The translations under genes were made by a program, and so were the position numbers. DNA of 64,000 nt from Ketogulonicigenium vulgare WSH-001 (GTDB lineage: Bacteria > Pseudomonadota > Alphaproteobacteria > Rhodobacterales > Rhodobacteraceae). The notes beneath the pieces are model-generated. The model saw only the letters and a program-made list of their open reading frames with translations, made no database searches and had not been told where the DNA came from. The DNA lies in assembly GCF_000223375.1 (NCBI RefSeq), contig NC_017384.1, positions 558,001 to 622,000 on the forward strand. The letters are read 5' to 3'. This document shows, one piece after another, positions 9,240 through 17,807 of the stretch (the stretch's first letter is position 1; every line of letters starts with the position of its first letter).

Positions 9240-10490
9240 ATGGCAAGCCCGGCAGCTAACCTCAAGGTAAATGGCGCGCGCCTTTGGGACAGCTTGATGG
9301 AAATGGCAAAAATCGGCCCAGGTGTGGCCGGTGGCAATAACCGTCAAACCTTAACCGACGCTGATGGTGAGGCCCGCCACCTCTTTAAAACATGGTGTAT
9401 CGCTGCGGGTGCGACAATTGGTGTCGATAAAATGGGCAGTATCTTTGCCCAAATTCCGGGCACTGACCCGCAGGCCGCGCCGGTTTACATCGGCAGCCAC
9501 CTTGATACCCAACCGACGGGCGGCAAATTCGATGGCGTTTACGGCGTTCTGGCGGGCCTCGAGGTGCTGCGCAGCATCAAGGATCTGGGCATCAAGACCC
9601 GCCACCCCATCGTCGTGACCAATTGGACGAACGAGGAAGGTTCGCGTTTCGCGCCCGCCATGCTGGCCTCGGGCGTCTTTGCAGGGATTCACGATCTGGA
9701 TTACGCCTACGATCGCCGCGACGCGGATGGCCTGCGCTTTGGCGATGAACTGGCGCGCATCGGCTGGATCGGCGAGGAAGAAGTCGGCGCCCGCAAAATC
9801 CATGCGATGTTCGAGCTGCATATCGAACAGGGCCCGATCCTCGAGGCCGAGGAGCTGGACATCGGCGTTGTTACCCATTGTCAGGGCCTGTGGTGGCTGC
9901 AGGTGACGCTGCTGGGCAAGGATGCGCATACCGGCTCGACCCCGATGCTGATGCGCCGCAATACGGGCCTTGGCATGGCACGTATGATCGAGCTGGTGCA
10001 GACCATCGCGATGGAGGCGCAGCCCGGTGCCGTGGGCGGGGTGGGGCAGATCAATGTCTATCCCAATTCCCGCAATGTGATCCCCGGCAAGTCGGTCTTT
10101 ACCATCGACTTTCGCACCGCCGATCCGGCAAAGCTTGCCGCCATGCGCGCGCGGTTCGAGGATGAGGCCCCCGCCATCGCCGATGCGCTGGGCCTGTCGA
10201 TCGAGATTGAACCCGTCGGCCATGTCGATCCCGTGACCTTCGACCCCACCTTGGTCGAGCGTGTCCGTGCCGCCGCGGCCCGCCTCGGCTATGACCACAA
10301 GGATATGATCTCGGGCGCGGGCCATGATGCCTGCTGGATCAGCAAGGTCGCACCGACTGCGATGATCTTTTGCCCCTGCGTTGACGGCCTGTCGCATAAC
10401 GAGGCCGAGGAGATCACCCCCGATTGGGCGACCAAAGGCACTGATGTTTTGCTTCACGCAGTGCTTGAAACCGCTATCATCACGGCGTGA
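9240..10490 (+). CDS. hyuC: Zn-dependent N-carbamoyl-beta-alanine / N-carbamoyl-amino-acid amidohydrolase
   Basis: 416 residues from the ATG at 9240, with AAGGA 7 bp upstream; the open frame continues upstream but only through the regulatory region. M20-family metal ligands are visible: GSHLDTQPTGG (His87, Asp89), Asp98, the NEEGSRFAP glutamates (132-133) and a C-terminal HNEAEE histidine. It hydrolyses N-carbamoyl-beta-alanine to beta-alanine, CO2 and ammonia, the last step of reductive pyrimidine breakdown. It heads the operon with dihydropyrimidinase and an uptake system. An allantoate or ureidosuccinate substrate is possible, but the hydA partner favours ureidopropionase activity. Confidence 0.9.
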   Translation: MASPAANLKVNGARLWDSLMEMAKIGPGVAGGNNRQTLTDADGEARHLFKTWCIAAGATIGVDKMGSIFAQIPGTDPQAAPVYIGSHLDTQPTGGKFDGVYGVLAGLEVLRSIKDLGIKTRHPIVVTNWTNEEGSRFAPAMLASGVFAGIHDLDYAYDRRDADGLRFGDELARIGWIGEEEVGARKIHAMFELHIEQGPILEAEELDIGVVTHCQGLWWLQVTLLGKDAHTGSTPMLMRRNTGLGMARMIELVQTIAMEAQPGAVGGVGQINVYPNSRNVIPGKSVFTIDFRTADPAKLAAMRARFEDEAPAIADALGLSIEIEPVGHVDPVTFDPTLVERVRAAAARLGYDHKDMISGAGHDACWISKVAPTAMIFCPCVDGLSHNEAEEITPDWATKGTDVLLHAVLETAIITA

Positions 10491-10526
10491 TGGGCCTTGG
10501 CCTCGAAACGAAAGAAGGAAAGACCA

Positions 10527-10778
10527 GTGAAGAAATACCTGATATCCGTCGCTTTTCTGCCGCTGCTGGCAGGCTGTGTGGTCATCCAGCCCGCCGTGCC
10601 GCGCGAGCCTGAGCCGCTGCCCGCAAATGTCGCTGCCGCCTTGCCCGCAGGCGCACCCGAAAGCGTTGTCATCCAGAATTCCGACGGCTGCTATCTTTAC
10701 TCGGTCGAAGTGACCACCCCGCCCAGCGGCTATCCGCTGCGCGATGGCGCGGGCAACCCGATCTGCGCTGCGCGATAA
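10527..10778 (+). CDS. Small lipoprotein inside the pyrimidine operon
   Basis: 83 residues from a GTG at 10527, which has AAGGA 7 bp upstream; starting here gives the clean lipoprotein signal KKYLISVAFLPLLAGC, with the lipobox LAGC at about residues 14-17. The mature part is short, Pro-rich at first and contains a second and third Cys (DGCYLY, NPICAAR), perhaps a disulfide. No function is recognised. It sits between hyuC and hydA, so it is probably exported and anchored in the envelope while being co-expressed with pyrimidine catabolism. Confidence 0.75.
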   Translation: MKKYLISVAFLPLLAGCVVIQPAVPREPEPLPANVAAALPAGAPESVVIQNSDGCYLYSVEVTTPPSGYPLRDGAGNPICAAR

Positions 10779-10785
10779 GATTTGC

Positions 10786-10811
10786 GCCCGCGCGGGCTTC
10801 CTCGCGCGGGC
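10786..10811 (+). terminator. Intercistronic GC hairpin before hydA
   Basis: GCCCGCGCG (10786-10794) and CGCGCGGGC (10803-10811) form a perfect 9-bp stem with an 8-nt loop. No T-run follows, so a full stop is unlikely; it may protect the upstream mRNA or attenuate entry into hydA. Confidence 0.5.
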
Positions 10812-10865
10812 GATAATAAGGACCGGGAAAACCCGGCCATTTCCAACAGTTGTCGAGGACTCCGT

Positions 10866-12317
10866 ATGACCACGGTCATTAAAGACGGAACCATTGTCAC
10901 GCATGAACTGACCTATACTGCCGATGTGCTGATCGAGAATGGCGTGATCGCCGCGATTGGCGCAGGGTTGCAGGGCGATCAGGTGATTGATGCGGCAGGG
11001 TGCCTGATCATGCCGGGGGGGATTGACCCCCATACCCATCTGGAAATGCCCTTTATGGGCACGTTCTCGATCGATGATTTTGAAAGCGGCACCCGTGCGG
11101 CGCTGGCGGGCGGCACCACGATGGTGGTGGATTTCGCGCTGCCTGCGCCGGGTCAGTCGCTGCTGGATGCGCTGGCACTGTGGTCGAACAAGACGGCGCG
11201 CGCCCATTGCGATTACAGCTTTCACATGGCGATCACCTGGTGGGGCCAGCAAGTCTTTGACGAGATGGCGGAAATCACCGCCCGCGGCATTACCAGTTTC
11301 AAGCATTTCATGGCCTATAAGGGCAGCTTGATGGTCAATGATGACGAGCTGTTCGCCAGTTTTCGCCGCATCGCGGATCTGGGCGGCCTCGCGATGGTGC
11401 ATGCCGAAAACGGCGATATCGTCGCCGAAATGTCCGCAAAGCTGCTGGCCGATGGCGTCACCGGTCCCGAAGGCCACGCGTTTTCGCGCCCCACGCAGGT
11501 CGAGGGCGAGGCCACGAACCGCGCCATTATGATCGCCGATATGGCGGGCGTGCCCCTCTATGTCGTCCACACCAGTTGCGAGGAAAGCCACGAAGCGATC
11601 CGCCGCGCGCGCCAATCCGGCAAACGCGTCTGGGGCGAGCCGCTGATCCAGCATCTGGTGCTGGACGATTCTGAATATCTGCACCCTGATTGGGACCATG
11701 CCGCGCGCCGCGTCATGTCGCCGCCCTTTCGCGGCAAGCAGCATCAGGACAGCCTGTGGGCGGGGTTGGCTGCGGGGTCGCTGTCTTGCGTTGCGACCGA
11801 TCACTGCGCCTTTTCCACAGCGCAAAAGCGCTTCGGCCTAGGTGATTTCACCAAGATCCCGAACGGTACCGGCGGGCTCGAGGATCGGATGCCGCTGCTG
11901 TGGACTTATGGTGTCGGCACGGGGCGGTTGACGCCCAGCGAATTCGTCGCCGCCACATCGACCAATGCCGCGAAAGTTTTGAACTGCTATCCGCAAAAGG
12001 GCGCGGTGGCGGTCGGATCGGATGCTGATCTGGTGATCTGGGACCCAAAGGCGACAAAGGTGATTACCGCCAGCGCGCAACAATCCGCCAGCGATTTCAA
12101 CGTGTTCGAGGGGATCACCGTCACCGGCCTGCCGCGTATGACACTCTCGCGCGGGGTGATCGCCTATGCCGAGGGCAAGGTTCTCGCGGCCGAGAGTCAC
12201 GGTGCCTTTGTGCCGCGCAAGGCCAATCCCGATGTGAACCGCGCGCTTTCTGCCTGGAAAGCCGTATCCAACCCGCGCGCCGTCCTGCGCGCCGAACTGC
12301 CTGCGACGGGGGTATAA
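10866..12317 (+). CDS. hydA: Dihydropyrimidinase (D-hydantoinase)
   Basis: 483 residues from the ATG at 10866, with GAGGA 6 bp upstream. The binuclear-zinc amidohydrolase motifs are in place: HTH at His56/His58 (GGIDPHTHLEMPF), the carbamylated Lys152 in FMAYKG, His in MVHAENG and VVHTSC, and Asp in VATDHCAF. It opens the dihydrouracil or dihydrothymine ring to N-carbamoyl-beta-alanine, the substrate of the hyuC product. The stop is immediately followed by the ATPase ATG at 12318. The NAD(P)-dependent dihydropyrimidine dehydrogenase needed before this step is not in the window. Confidence 0.95.
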   Translation: MTTVIKDGTIVTHELTYTADVLIENGVIAAIGAGLQGDQVIDAAGCLIMPGGIDPHTHLEMPFMGTFSIDDFESGTRAALAGGTTMVVDFALPAPGQSLLDALALWSNKTARAHCDYSFHMAITWWGQQVFDEMAEITARGITSFKHFMAYKGSLMVNDDELFASFRRIADLGGLAMVHAENGDIVAEMSAKLLADGVTGPEGHAFSRPTQVEGEATNRAIMIADMAGVPLYVVHTSCEESHEAIRRARQSGKRVWGEPLIQHLVLDDSEYLHPDWDHAARRVMSPPFRGKQHQDSLWAGLAAGSLSCVATDHCAFSTAQKRFGLGDFTKIPNGTGGLEDRMPLLWTYGVGTGRLTPSEFVAATSTNAAKVLNCYPQKGAVAVGSDADLVIWDPKATKVITASAQQSASDFNVFEGITVTGLPRMTLSRGVIAYAEGKVLAAESHGAFVPRKANPDVNRALSAWKAVSNPRAVLRAELPATGV

Positions 12318-13091
12318 ATGGCTCCGGTCATTACTGCGAACAATTTGAACCTGATCTTTCAAACCGGCGACGGGCCTGTGCAGGCGCTGAAAGATGTGAA
12401 TCTGAATATTGAAAAGGGCGATTTCGTCAGCTTTATCGGCCCATCGGGCTGCGGCAAGACGACGTTTTTGCGCGTGATCGCGGGGCTCGAGCAGCCGACG
12501 GGCGGTGCGATCACCGTCAACGGCATGACCCCGGACGAGGCGCGCCGCGCCCGCGCCTATGGCTATGTCTTTCAGGCGGCGGGGCTTTACCCATGGCGCA
12601 CGATTGGCGCGAATGTGCGCCTGCCGCTGGAGATCATGGGCTTTCCCAAGACCGAGCAGGATATGCGGGTGCAGCGCGTGCTGGAGCTGGTGGAACTTGC
12701 CGGTTTTGAAAAGAAATACCCGTGGCAATTGTCGGGCGGGATGCAGCAACGCGCCAGCATTGCCCGCGCGCTGGCGTTCGATGCCGATATCCTGCTGATG
12801 GACGAGCCGTTCGGTGCGCTGGATGAAATCGTCCGCGACCGCCTGAACGAGGAATTGCTCGGCCTATGGGCGCGCACCAAAAAGACCATCGGTTTTGTCA
12901 CCCATTCGATCCCCGAGGCAGTCTATCTGTCGACCAAGATCGTGGTGATGTCGCCGCGCCCCGGCCGCATCACTGACGTGATCGAAAGCACCCTGCCGCG
13001 CGAGCGTCCGCTGGAGATCCGCGACAGCCCCGAATTCATCGCCATCGCGCATCGCGTGCGCGAAGGCCTGCGCGCGGGGCATGTGGAATGA
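12318..13091 (+). CDS. ABC transporter ATP-binding protein (SsuB/ThiZ-type), pyrimidine operon
   Basis: 257 residues with Walker A GPSGCGKTT (41-49), Q-loop FQAAGLYPW, signature LSGGMQQRAS and Walker B LLMDEPFGALDE. It is of the nitrate/sulfonate/taurine (COG1116) class that pairs with NMT1/THI5-type binding proteins, as here. It energises uptake from the cytoplasmic side. It begins on the base after the hydA stop, so it depends on coupling, and overlaps the next permease by 4 bp. The likely cargo is a pyrimidine or its breakdown product, from context. Confidence 0.92.
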   Translation: MAPVITANNLNLIFQTGDGPVQALKDVNLNIEKGDFVSFIGPSGCGKTTFLRVIAGLEQPTGGAITVNGMTPDEARRARAYGYVFQAAGLYPWRTIGANVRLPLEIMGFPKTEQDMRVQRVLELVELAGFEKKYPWQLSGGMQQRASIARALAFDADILLMDEPFGALDEIVRDRLNEELLGLWARTKKTIGFVTHSIPEAVYLSTKIVVMSPRPGRITDVIESTLPRERPLEIRDSPEFIAIAHRVREGLRAGHVE

Positions 13092-14059
13092 CCCTGCCAC
13101 GTGAAGGGATAGTCAATGTGGCGGCGATCCTGACGGTGGTGGCAGGGCTGCTGCTCCTCTGGACGCTCGCCGTCATCCCGATGAACATCCGCGAGGCGCT
13201 GACCGAGGCCGAGCGGGCAGGCGCCGCCATCACCCCCGCCACCGCGCCCGAGCGTCGCGATGCCGGCGCGCTGTCGCTGGTCGTGCAAAACGCGGGTCAA
13301 ATCGGGCTGACCTATGCGCAGGATCGCCCGCGTCTGCCGTCGCCCGCGCAGGTGATCCGTGAATTCTATAACAGCACCCTGGACGAAGAGATGAACGGGC
13401 GGCGCGGTATCGTGCGATCGGGCAGTCTGTCGAATGCGGGGCTGGTGCTGCATACGCTAAAGACCATTGAAACAACGCTTTACGGCTTTGTTCTTGGGGC
13501 GGTGCTGGGGATCGCGTTGGCGGTGGGTATCGTCTATTCAAGGGCGATGGATCTGTCGGTGATGCCTTGGGCAATCATCAGCCAGACCATTCCGATTGTG
13601 GCGCTGGCGCCGATGATCGTGTTGCTGCTGTCATCTGCGGGGATCACCGGCCTTGTGCCGCGCGCGATCATCGCGGCCTATCTGTCGTTCTTTCCGGTGC
13701 TGGTCGGCATGGTCAAAGGGCTGCGCGCGCCTGATCATATGCAGTTGGATCTGATGCGCACCTATAATGCTTCGGCGGCGCAGGGGTTCTGGAAGCTGCG
13801 GCTGCCGATGGCGGTCCCCTATCTGTTCGCCTCGCTGAAAGTCGCGATTGCGGGGGCGCTGGTCGGGGCGATCGTGTCGGAGCTGTCGACCTCATCCACC
13901 CAAGGCCTCGGCGCGCGGATGTTGCAGGGGTCCTATTACGGGCAAACCGTACAGATCTGGGCGGCGCTGCTGGCGGCGGCGATTTTGGCGGCGGCGATGG
14001 TCGGCGTGGTCGGCGTCGCCGACCGGCTGGTGCGCCGCGCGATGGGGGGTGCGGCATGA
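13088..14059 (+). CDS. ABC transporter permease 1, pyrimidine operon
   Basis: 323 residues, longer than a usual SsuC permease. One membrane helix (about 11-31) is followed by roughly 100 non-membrane residues, then the BPD_transp_1 core from about residue 120 with several helices and an EAA-like loop (RTYNASAAQGFWKLRLPMA). The extra segment should be periplasmic. ATGA overlaps tie it to the ATPase before and the second permease after. The two unequal permeases probably form a heterodimer. Confidence 0.88.
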   Translation: MTLPREGIVNVAAILTVVAGLLLLWTLAVIPMNIREALTEAERAGAAITPATAPERRDAGALSLVVQNAGQIGLTYAQDRPRLPSPAQVIREFYNSTLDEEMNGRRGIVRSGSLSNAGLVLHTLKTIETTLYGFVLGAVLGIALAVGIVYSRAMDLSVMPWAIISQTIPIVALAPMIVLLLSSAGITGLVPRAIIAAYLSFFPVLVGMVKGLRAPDHMQLDLMRTYNASAAQGFWKLRLPMAVPYLFASLKVAIAGALVGAIVSELSTSSTQGLGARMLQGSYYGQTVQIWAALLAAAILAAAMVGVVGVADRLVRRAMGGAA

Positions 14060-14892
14060 TGCTGACCCTGCTTGCACTGGTGATCTGGCTGGGCGCTTGG
14101 GCGCTGAACCACCGGCTGTCGCGCCTCAACGCCCCTTGGGTTGCGACCGTGGCCCCAATCATCTTTGGCGTCACGCTGCTGCTGATGTGGGAATTGCTGG
14201 TGCGGGGGCTGAATGTCTCGGGCGTCATCCTGCCGCCTCCCAGCGCCATCTGGGTCAGCTTTATGCGCAACCTGCCGACCCTGTGGCAGGATCTGGTCCA
14301 GACCGTGTTCAAAGGCGCGCTGTCCGGCTATGTCATTGGCGTCATTGCGGCTTTTGTCGTGGCACTGCTGGCGGACCGGTTTGCCTTTTTGCGGCGCGGC
14401 CTGCTGCCGGTCGGCGGCTTTTTGTCCGCGCTGCCGATTGTCGGTACGGCGCCAATTTTCGTCATGTGGTTCGGCTTTGGCTGGCAGTCAAAGGCGGCCG
14501 TGGTCGTCGCCATGGTGTTCTTTCCACTGCTGGTGAATATCGTCGCGGGCCTGCGCGATACCACCGTGCAGCAGCGCGATCTGATGACGACCTATGCGGC
14601 GGGCTATTGGCAGGTGCTGCTGAAACTGCGCCTGCCAGCGGCGATGCCGTTCATTTTCAACGGGCTGAAAATCTCGACCACTCTGGCGCTGATCGGCGCG
14701 ATTGTGGCGGAATTCTTCGGCTCGCCGACACAGGGCCTTGGCTTTCGGATCGACGCCTCGCGCGGGCGGCTGGCGCTGGATGTCGTGTGGTCGGCCATTG
14801 TGATGTCGGCCATCGCGGGCAGCCTGTTCTATGGGCTGGTCGCACTTGTCGAGCGGGCGGTGACGTTCTGGCACCCCTCGCAACGTAAATAA
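14056..14892 (+). CDS. ABC transporter permease 2, pyrimidine operon
   Basis: 278 residues with about six membrane helices and a BPD_transp_1 core; the EAA loop is TTYAAGYWQVLLKLRLPAA, which should dock on the ATPase. It resembles SsuC/ThiX permeases. It overlaps the first permease by 4 bp (ATGA), and the binding-protein gene follows after 43 bp. It is the second half of the membrane channel of the same transporter. Confidence 0.9.
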   Translation: MMLTLLALVIWLGAWALNHRLSRLNAPWVATVAPIIFGVTLLLMWELLVRGLNVSGVILPPPSAIWVSFMRNLPTLWQDLVQTVFKGALSGYVIGVIAAFVVALLADRFAFLRRGLLPVGGFLSALPIVGTAPIFVMWFGFGWQSKAAVVVAMVFFPLLVNIVAGLRDTTVQQRDLMTTYAAGYWQVLLKLRLPAAMPFIFNGLKISTTLALIGAIVAEFFGSPTQGLGFRIDASRGRLALDVVWSAIVMSAIAGSLFYGLVALVERAVTFWHPSQRK

Positions 14893-14935
14893 CAACAAGA
14901 AAACCATAACCTCCCAACCAACAGAGAGAGCGAAA

Positions 14936-15922
14936 ATGATCAAGAACATCTTACTGGCAGGTGCCGCGCTGGGCGCAATCGCCGCCCCCGCCATGGCGCA
15001 AGACGCGCTGACCCTGCAACTGAAATGGGTCACACAGGCGCAATTCGCGGGCTATTACGTCGCGCTGGAAAAGGGATTTTACGAGGCCGAGAACCTTGAT
15101 GTCACCATCCTGCCGGGCGGCCCCGATGTGGCCCCGCCGCAGGCGCTGGCGGGCGGCGCGGCGGATATCATGACAGACTGGGTGCCCTCGGCGCTGGCGG
15201 TGCGCGAAGGCGGCCTTCCGGTCGTGAATATCGCGCAACCCTTTGCCAGCTCGGGCCTGATGCTGACCTGTTGGAAAGACGCGGGCTTTACCGGCCCGCA
15301 GGATTTCAAAGGCCATACAATCGGCGTCTGGTTCGGCGGCAATGAATATCCCTTCCTGAACTGGATGAGCGCCGAAGGCATCTCGGTTGATGGCGGCGAA
15401 GATGGCGTGACGATCCTGCGTCAGGGTTTCAACGTCGACCCGCTGCTGCAGCGTCAGGCCGATTGCATTTCGACCATGACCTATAACGAATATGGCCAAG
15501 TGCTGGAGGCTGGCGTCAGCCCCGACGAGCTGACCAATTTCGTCTTCGAGGATCTGGGCGTTGCCACGCTGGAAGACGGCCTTTGGGTGTTGGAAGACCG
15601 CCTGTCGGACGAGGCCTTTGTCGATTCTCTGGTGCGGTTCGTGCGCGCCTCGATGGAGGGTTGGAAATACGCCGAGGCGAACCCCGAGGAAGCCGCCGCC
15701 ATCGTGCTGGAATTCGACGAGACCGGCGCCCAGACCGAGGCGCATCAGGTCTTTATGATGAGCGAGATTGCCAAGCTGACCGCAGGCTCGAACGGCGCGC
15801 TGGACCCGGCGGCGTTTGACCGCACGGTTGAAATGCTGATGCAGCCCGGCTCGGACCCGGTCATCACCGCCGTGCCCGAAGGCGCATGGACGCATGTCAT
15901 CACTGACGCGGCCCTGAACTAA
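14936..15922 (+). CDS. ABC transporter substrate-binding protein (NMT1/THI5-like)
   Basis: 328 residues with a Sec signal peptide (IKNILLAGAALGAIAAPAMA, cleavage near residue 21). The mature protein starts with the NMT1/THI5 pattern LTLQLKWVTQAQFAGYYVAL, as in binding proteins for hydroxymethylpyrimidine, riboflavin or nitrate-like ligands. AGAGAG precedes the start. It captures the substrate in the periplasm for the two permeases. A pyrimidine-type ligand fits both fold and operon, but it is inference. A rho-independent terminator follows at once. Confidence 0.9.
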   Translation: MIKNILLAGAALGAIAAPAMAQDALTLQLKWVTQAQFAGYYVALEKGFYEAENLDVTILPGGPDVAPPQALAGGAADIMTDWVPSALAVREGGLPVVNIAQPFASSGLMLTCWKDAGFTGPQDFKGHTIGVWFGGNEYPFLNWMSAEGISVDGGEDGVTILRQGFNVDPLLQRQADCISTMTYNEYGQVLEAGVSPDELTNFVFEDLGVATLEDGLWVLEDRLSDEAFVDSLVRFVRASMEGWKYAEANPEEAAAIVLEFDETGAQTEAHQVFMMSEIAKLTAGSNGALDPAAFDRTVEMLMQPGSDPVITAVPEGAWTHVITDAALN

Positions 15923-15930
15923 AACGACGT

Positions 15931-15962
15931 GGCATGGCGGCGAACCCGCCATGCCCCCCTTT
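15931..15962 (+). terminator. Intrinsic terminator ending the pyrimidine operon
   Basis: GGCATGGCGG and CCGCCATGCC (15931-15940, 15946-15955) form a perfect 10-bp stem with loop CGAAC, followed by CCCCTTT. The T-tract is short, so termination may be partial. Confidence 0.7.
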
Positions 15963-15994
15963 ACGCAAGGCACGGCTACAGCTATCGGAGCGCC

Positions 15995-16717
15995 ATGTCA
16001 CAGCGCATTTCCAAACCCCGTCTTCATCCCGATGGCACGCCTTGGCGGAACTTCTACGGTCGCATTCGCGGTAAAACGCTGCGCCCCGCGCAAGAGGCGC
16101 GCCTGAGCGATCTTGACCCGCTGTCGCCCGGCGCGGTCACCTATGAGGAAAACCCCCAGCGCCTGCCGCTGGATTTGCAGGCGCGCTTTGGTGATCGCCC
16201 GATCTGGTTGGAAATCGGTTTTGGCGGCGGCGAGCATCTGGTGCATATGGCCGCCACCCATCCCGATATGGCGATCATCGGGGCCGAGCCCTATGTGAAC
16301 GGCGTCGCCATGCTGCTGCGCAAGATTGATCTGGCGGGCGTATCGAACCTTGCCGTTTTCCCCGGCGATGTGCGCGAGCTGTTCGACGTCATCCCCGATG
16401 GCGCGATTGCCAAGGCCTTCCTGAATTACCCCGATCCATGGCACAAGGCGCGCCACCATCGCCGCCGGTTTGTCACGCCCGATTATCTTGCGCCGCTGCA
16501 TCGCGTGCTGGCCAAAGGTGCCGAATTCCGTGTCGCGACGGACATTCCCGATTATGTGCGCCAGACGCTGGAAGAAGTGCCGCCCGCAGGCTTTGCCCGC
16601 GTCGATCATCCGATGGATCAGCCGTGGTCGGATTGGATCTCGACCCGGTATGAGCAAAAGGCCCTGCGCGAGGGGCGCTTCCCCAACTACATGACCTTTA
16701 TCCGGGACGATGCCTGA
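15995..16717 (+). CDS. trmB: tRNA (guanine46-N7)-methyltransferase
   Basis: 240 residues from the ATG at 15995, with GGAG 4 bp upstream. The SAM-binding motif [15 protein letters not shown] at about residues 72-86, the catalytic [15 protein letters not shown] block and the C-terminal TRYEQKAL motif are typical of TrmB. It methylates G46 of tRNA variable loops using S-adenosylmethionine, in the cytoplasm. The stop overlaps the cmk start codon (TGATG), so the two are co-translated. Confidence 0.95.
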   Translation: MSQRISKPRLHPDGTPWRNFYGRIRGKTLRPAQEARLSDLDPLSPGAVTYEENPQRLPLDLQARFGDRPIWLEIGFGGGEHLVHMAATHPDMAIIGAEPYVNGVAMLLRKIDLAGVSNLAVFPGDVRELFDVIPDGAIAKAFLNYPDPWHKARHHRRRFVTPDYLAPLHRVLAKGAEFRVATDIPDYVRQTLEEVPPAGFARVDHPMDQPWSDWISTRYEQKALREGRFPNYMTFIRDDA

Positions 16718-17325
16718 TGATTTTCACGATCGCGATTGACGGCCCGGCTGCGGCGGGCAAGGGCACCTTGGCCAAGGCCTTGGCCGCCCATTACAATATG
16801 CCGCATCTGGATACCGGATCGCTCTATCGTGCGGTGGCGGTCAAGGTGCTGGCGGGGGTCGCGCCTGCGGATGCCGCCCGCGCGCTGACCCCTGCCGATC
16901 TTGCCGCACCGAACCTGCGCAGCCCCGAGGTTGGCGCCGAAGCCTCGCGCGTCGCGGCTATCCCCGAGGTGCGCGCCGCGCTGCTGGCGTTCCAGCAGCG
17001 TTTCGCGCTGCAAGAGGGCGGCGCGGTGCTGGACGGCCGCGATGTTGGCACGGTCATTGCGCCCGATGCGCCGGTGAAACTGTTCGTCACCGCCAGCGAT
17101 ATATCGCGGGCCGAGCGACGCCTGTCGGAATTCAAACGCGCGGGCGTTGATACCGATTTTGAAACCGTGCTGCGCGATATGCAGGACCGCGACGCGCGCG
17201 ATGCGGCGCGTGATGCCGCGCCTATGCTTGCCGCTGATGATGCGATCACCATCGACACATCGGAACTGACCGCCGAGGAAGTGCTGGCCGTCGCCATTGA
17301 TCTGATCGACGAAATCCGCGGTTAA
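16717..17325 (+). CDS. cmk: Cytidylate kinase
   Basis: 202 residues, slightly shorter than the usual 220-230. The P-loop is [14 protein letters not shown] at about residues 9-22; [11 protein letters not shown] is the typical Cmk nucleotide-monophosphate motif, and [21 protein letters not shown] is the family signature. It phosphorylates CMP and dCMP with ATP. It overlaps trmB by one base and converges on the DUF1489 gene with a 4-bp overlap. The shortness reflects a compact insert between the NMP-binding and LID regions. Confidence 0.95.
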   Translation: MIFTIAIDGPAAAGKGTLAKALAAHYNMPHLDTGSLYRAVAVKVLAGVAPADAARALTPADLAAPNLRSPEVGAEASRVAAIPEVRAALLAFQQRFALQEGGAVLDGRDVGTVIAPDAPVKLFVTASDISRAERRLSEFKRAGVDTDFETVLRDMQDRDARDAARDAAPMLAADDAITIDTSELTAEEVLAVAIDLIDEIRG

Positions 17326-17756
17326 ATAACCCCGAATTCCGCCAATGCCGCCGAGAGTTTCGGCGGCAGCGCATCATCTGCCGCGCGTTTGGGGTCAAGA
17401 TCGGCAGGCGCATCGCCGCCCGCAAAATAGCGCCAGCCTTGGAAGGGGCGGCGCGGCGTTGGCGTCACGCGGATCAGTTCTGGCTCTAGCACCATGGCGC
17501 AGCGCTCGATCCCGTCGCTGCCGGTGACGCGGTCAAAGCGGACGAGTTTCTGGCGGCACAGGATCACCCCTTTGATCACCCAATAGACCGAACCTTCAGA
17601 GCTGAGGATCTCCGCCTCGCGCTTGGGCCACATACGGGTGATGTGGCGCGGCAGGCCGTCGGCGGTCTGCGCCTGCGGCAGGCTTTGCCACGCGGCCAGA
17701 TCGCCCACATCCTCAGTGCCGACGGAAAGTTTAATGATATTGAGCGAACCAGCCAT
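17322..17756 (-). CDS. DUF1489-family protein
   Basis: 144 residues with the conserved alphaproteobacterial DUF1489 pattern: [19 protein letters not shown] near the N-terminus, then [15 protein letters not shown] and [10 protein letters not shown]. No signal peptide or membrane helix is present, so it should be cytosolic. Its biochemical role is unknown. It lies convergent to cmk and 51 bp downstream of the P-type ATPase stop on the same strand. Confidence 0.88.
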   Translation of the reverse strand: MAGSLNIIKLSVGTEDVGDLAAWQSLPQAQTADGLPRHITRMWPKREAEILSSEGSVYWVIKGVILCRQKLVRFDRVTGSDGIERCAMVLEPELIRVTPTPRRPFQGWRYFAGGDAPADLDPKRAADDALPPKLSAALAEFGVI

Positions 17757-17807
17757 CTGCGCCTCCGTTATCCAGAGGTTGTAACCTTGGGGCGCGGCAG
17801 GTGCAAT

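Noticed and set aside
10786-10811. Full rho-independent terminator before hydA
   Set aside because: There is no T-run and hydA shares the operon's function, so only an intercistronic hairpin is claimed.
9351-11825. Very long minus-strand open frame opposite hyuC-hydA
   Set aside because: A GC-rich antisense artefact: both strands' neighbours and domains support the plus-strand genes, and the translation is low-complexity without any motif.
17757-17807. Possible tRNA or small RNA in the gap before the P-type ATPase stop
   Set aside because: Only 51 bp and no cloverleaf or stable stem could be seen. The same check of the other spacers found no tRNA.
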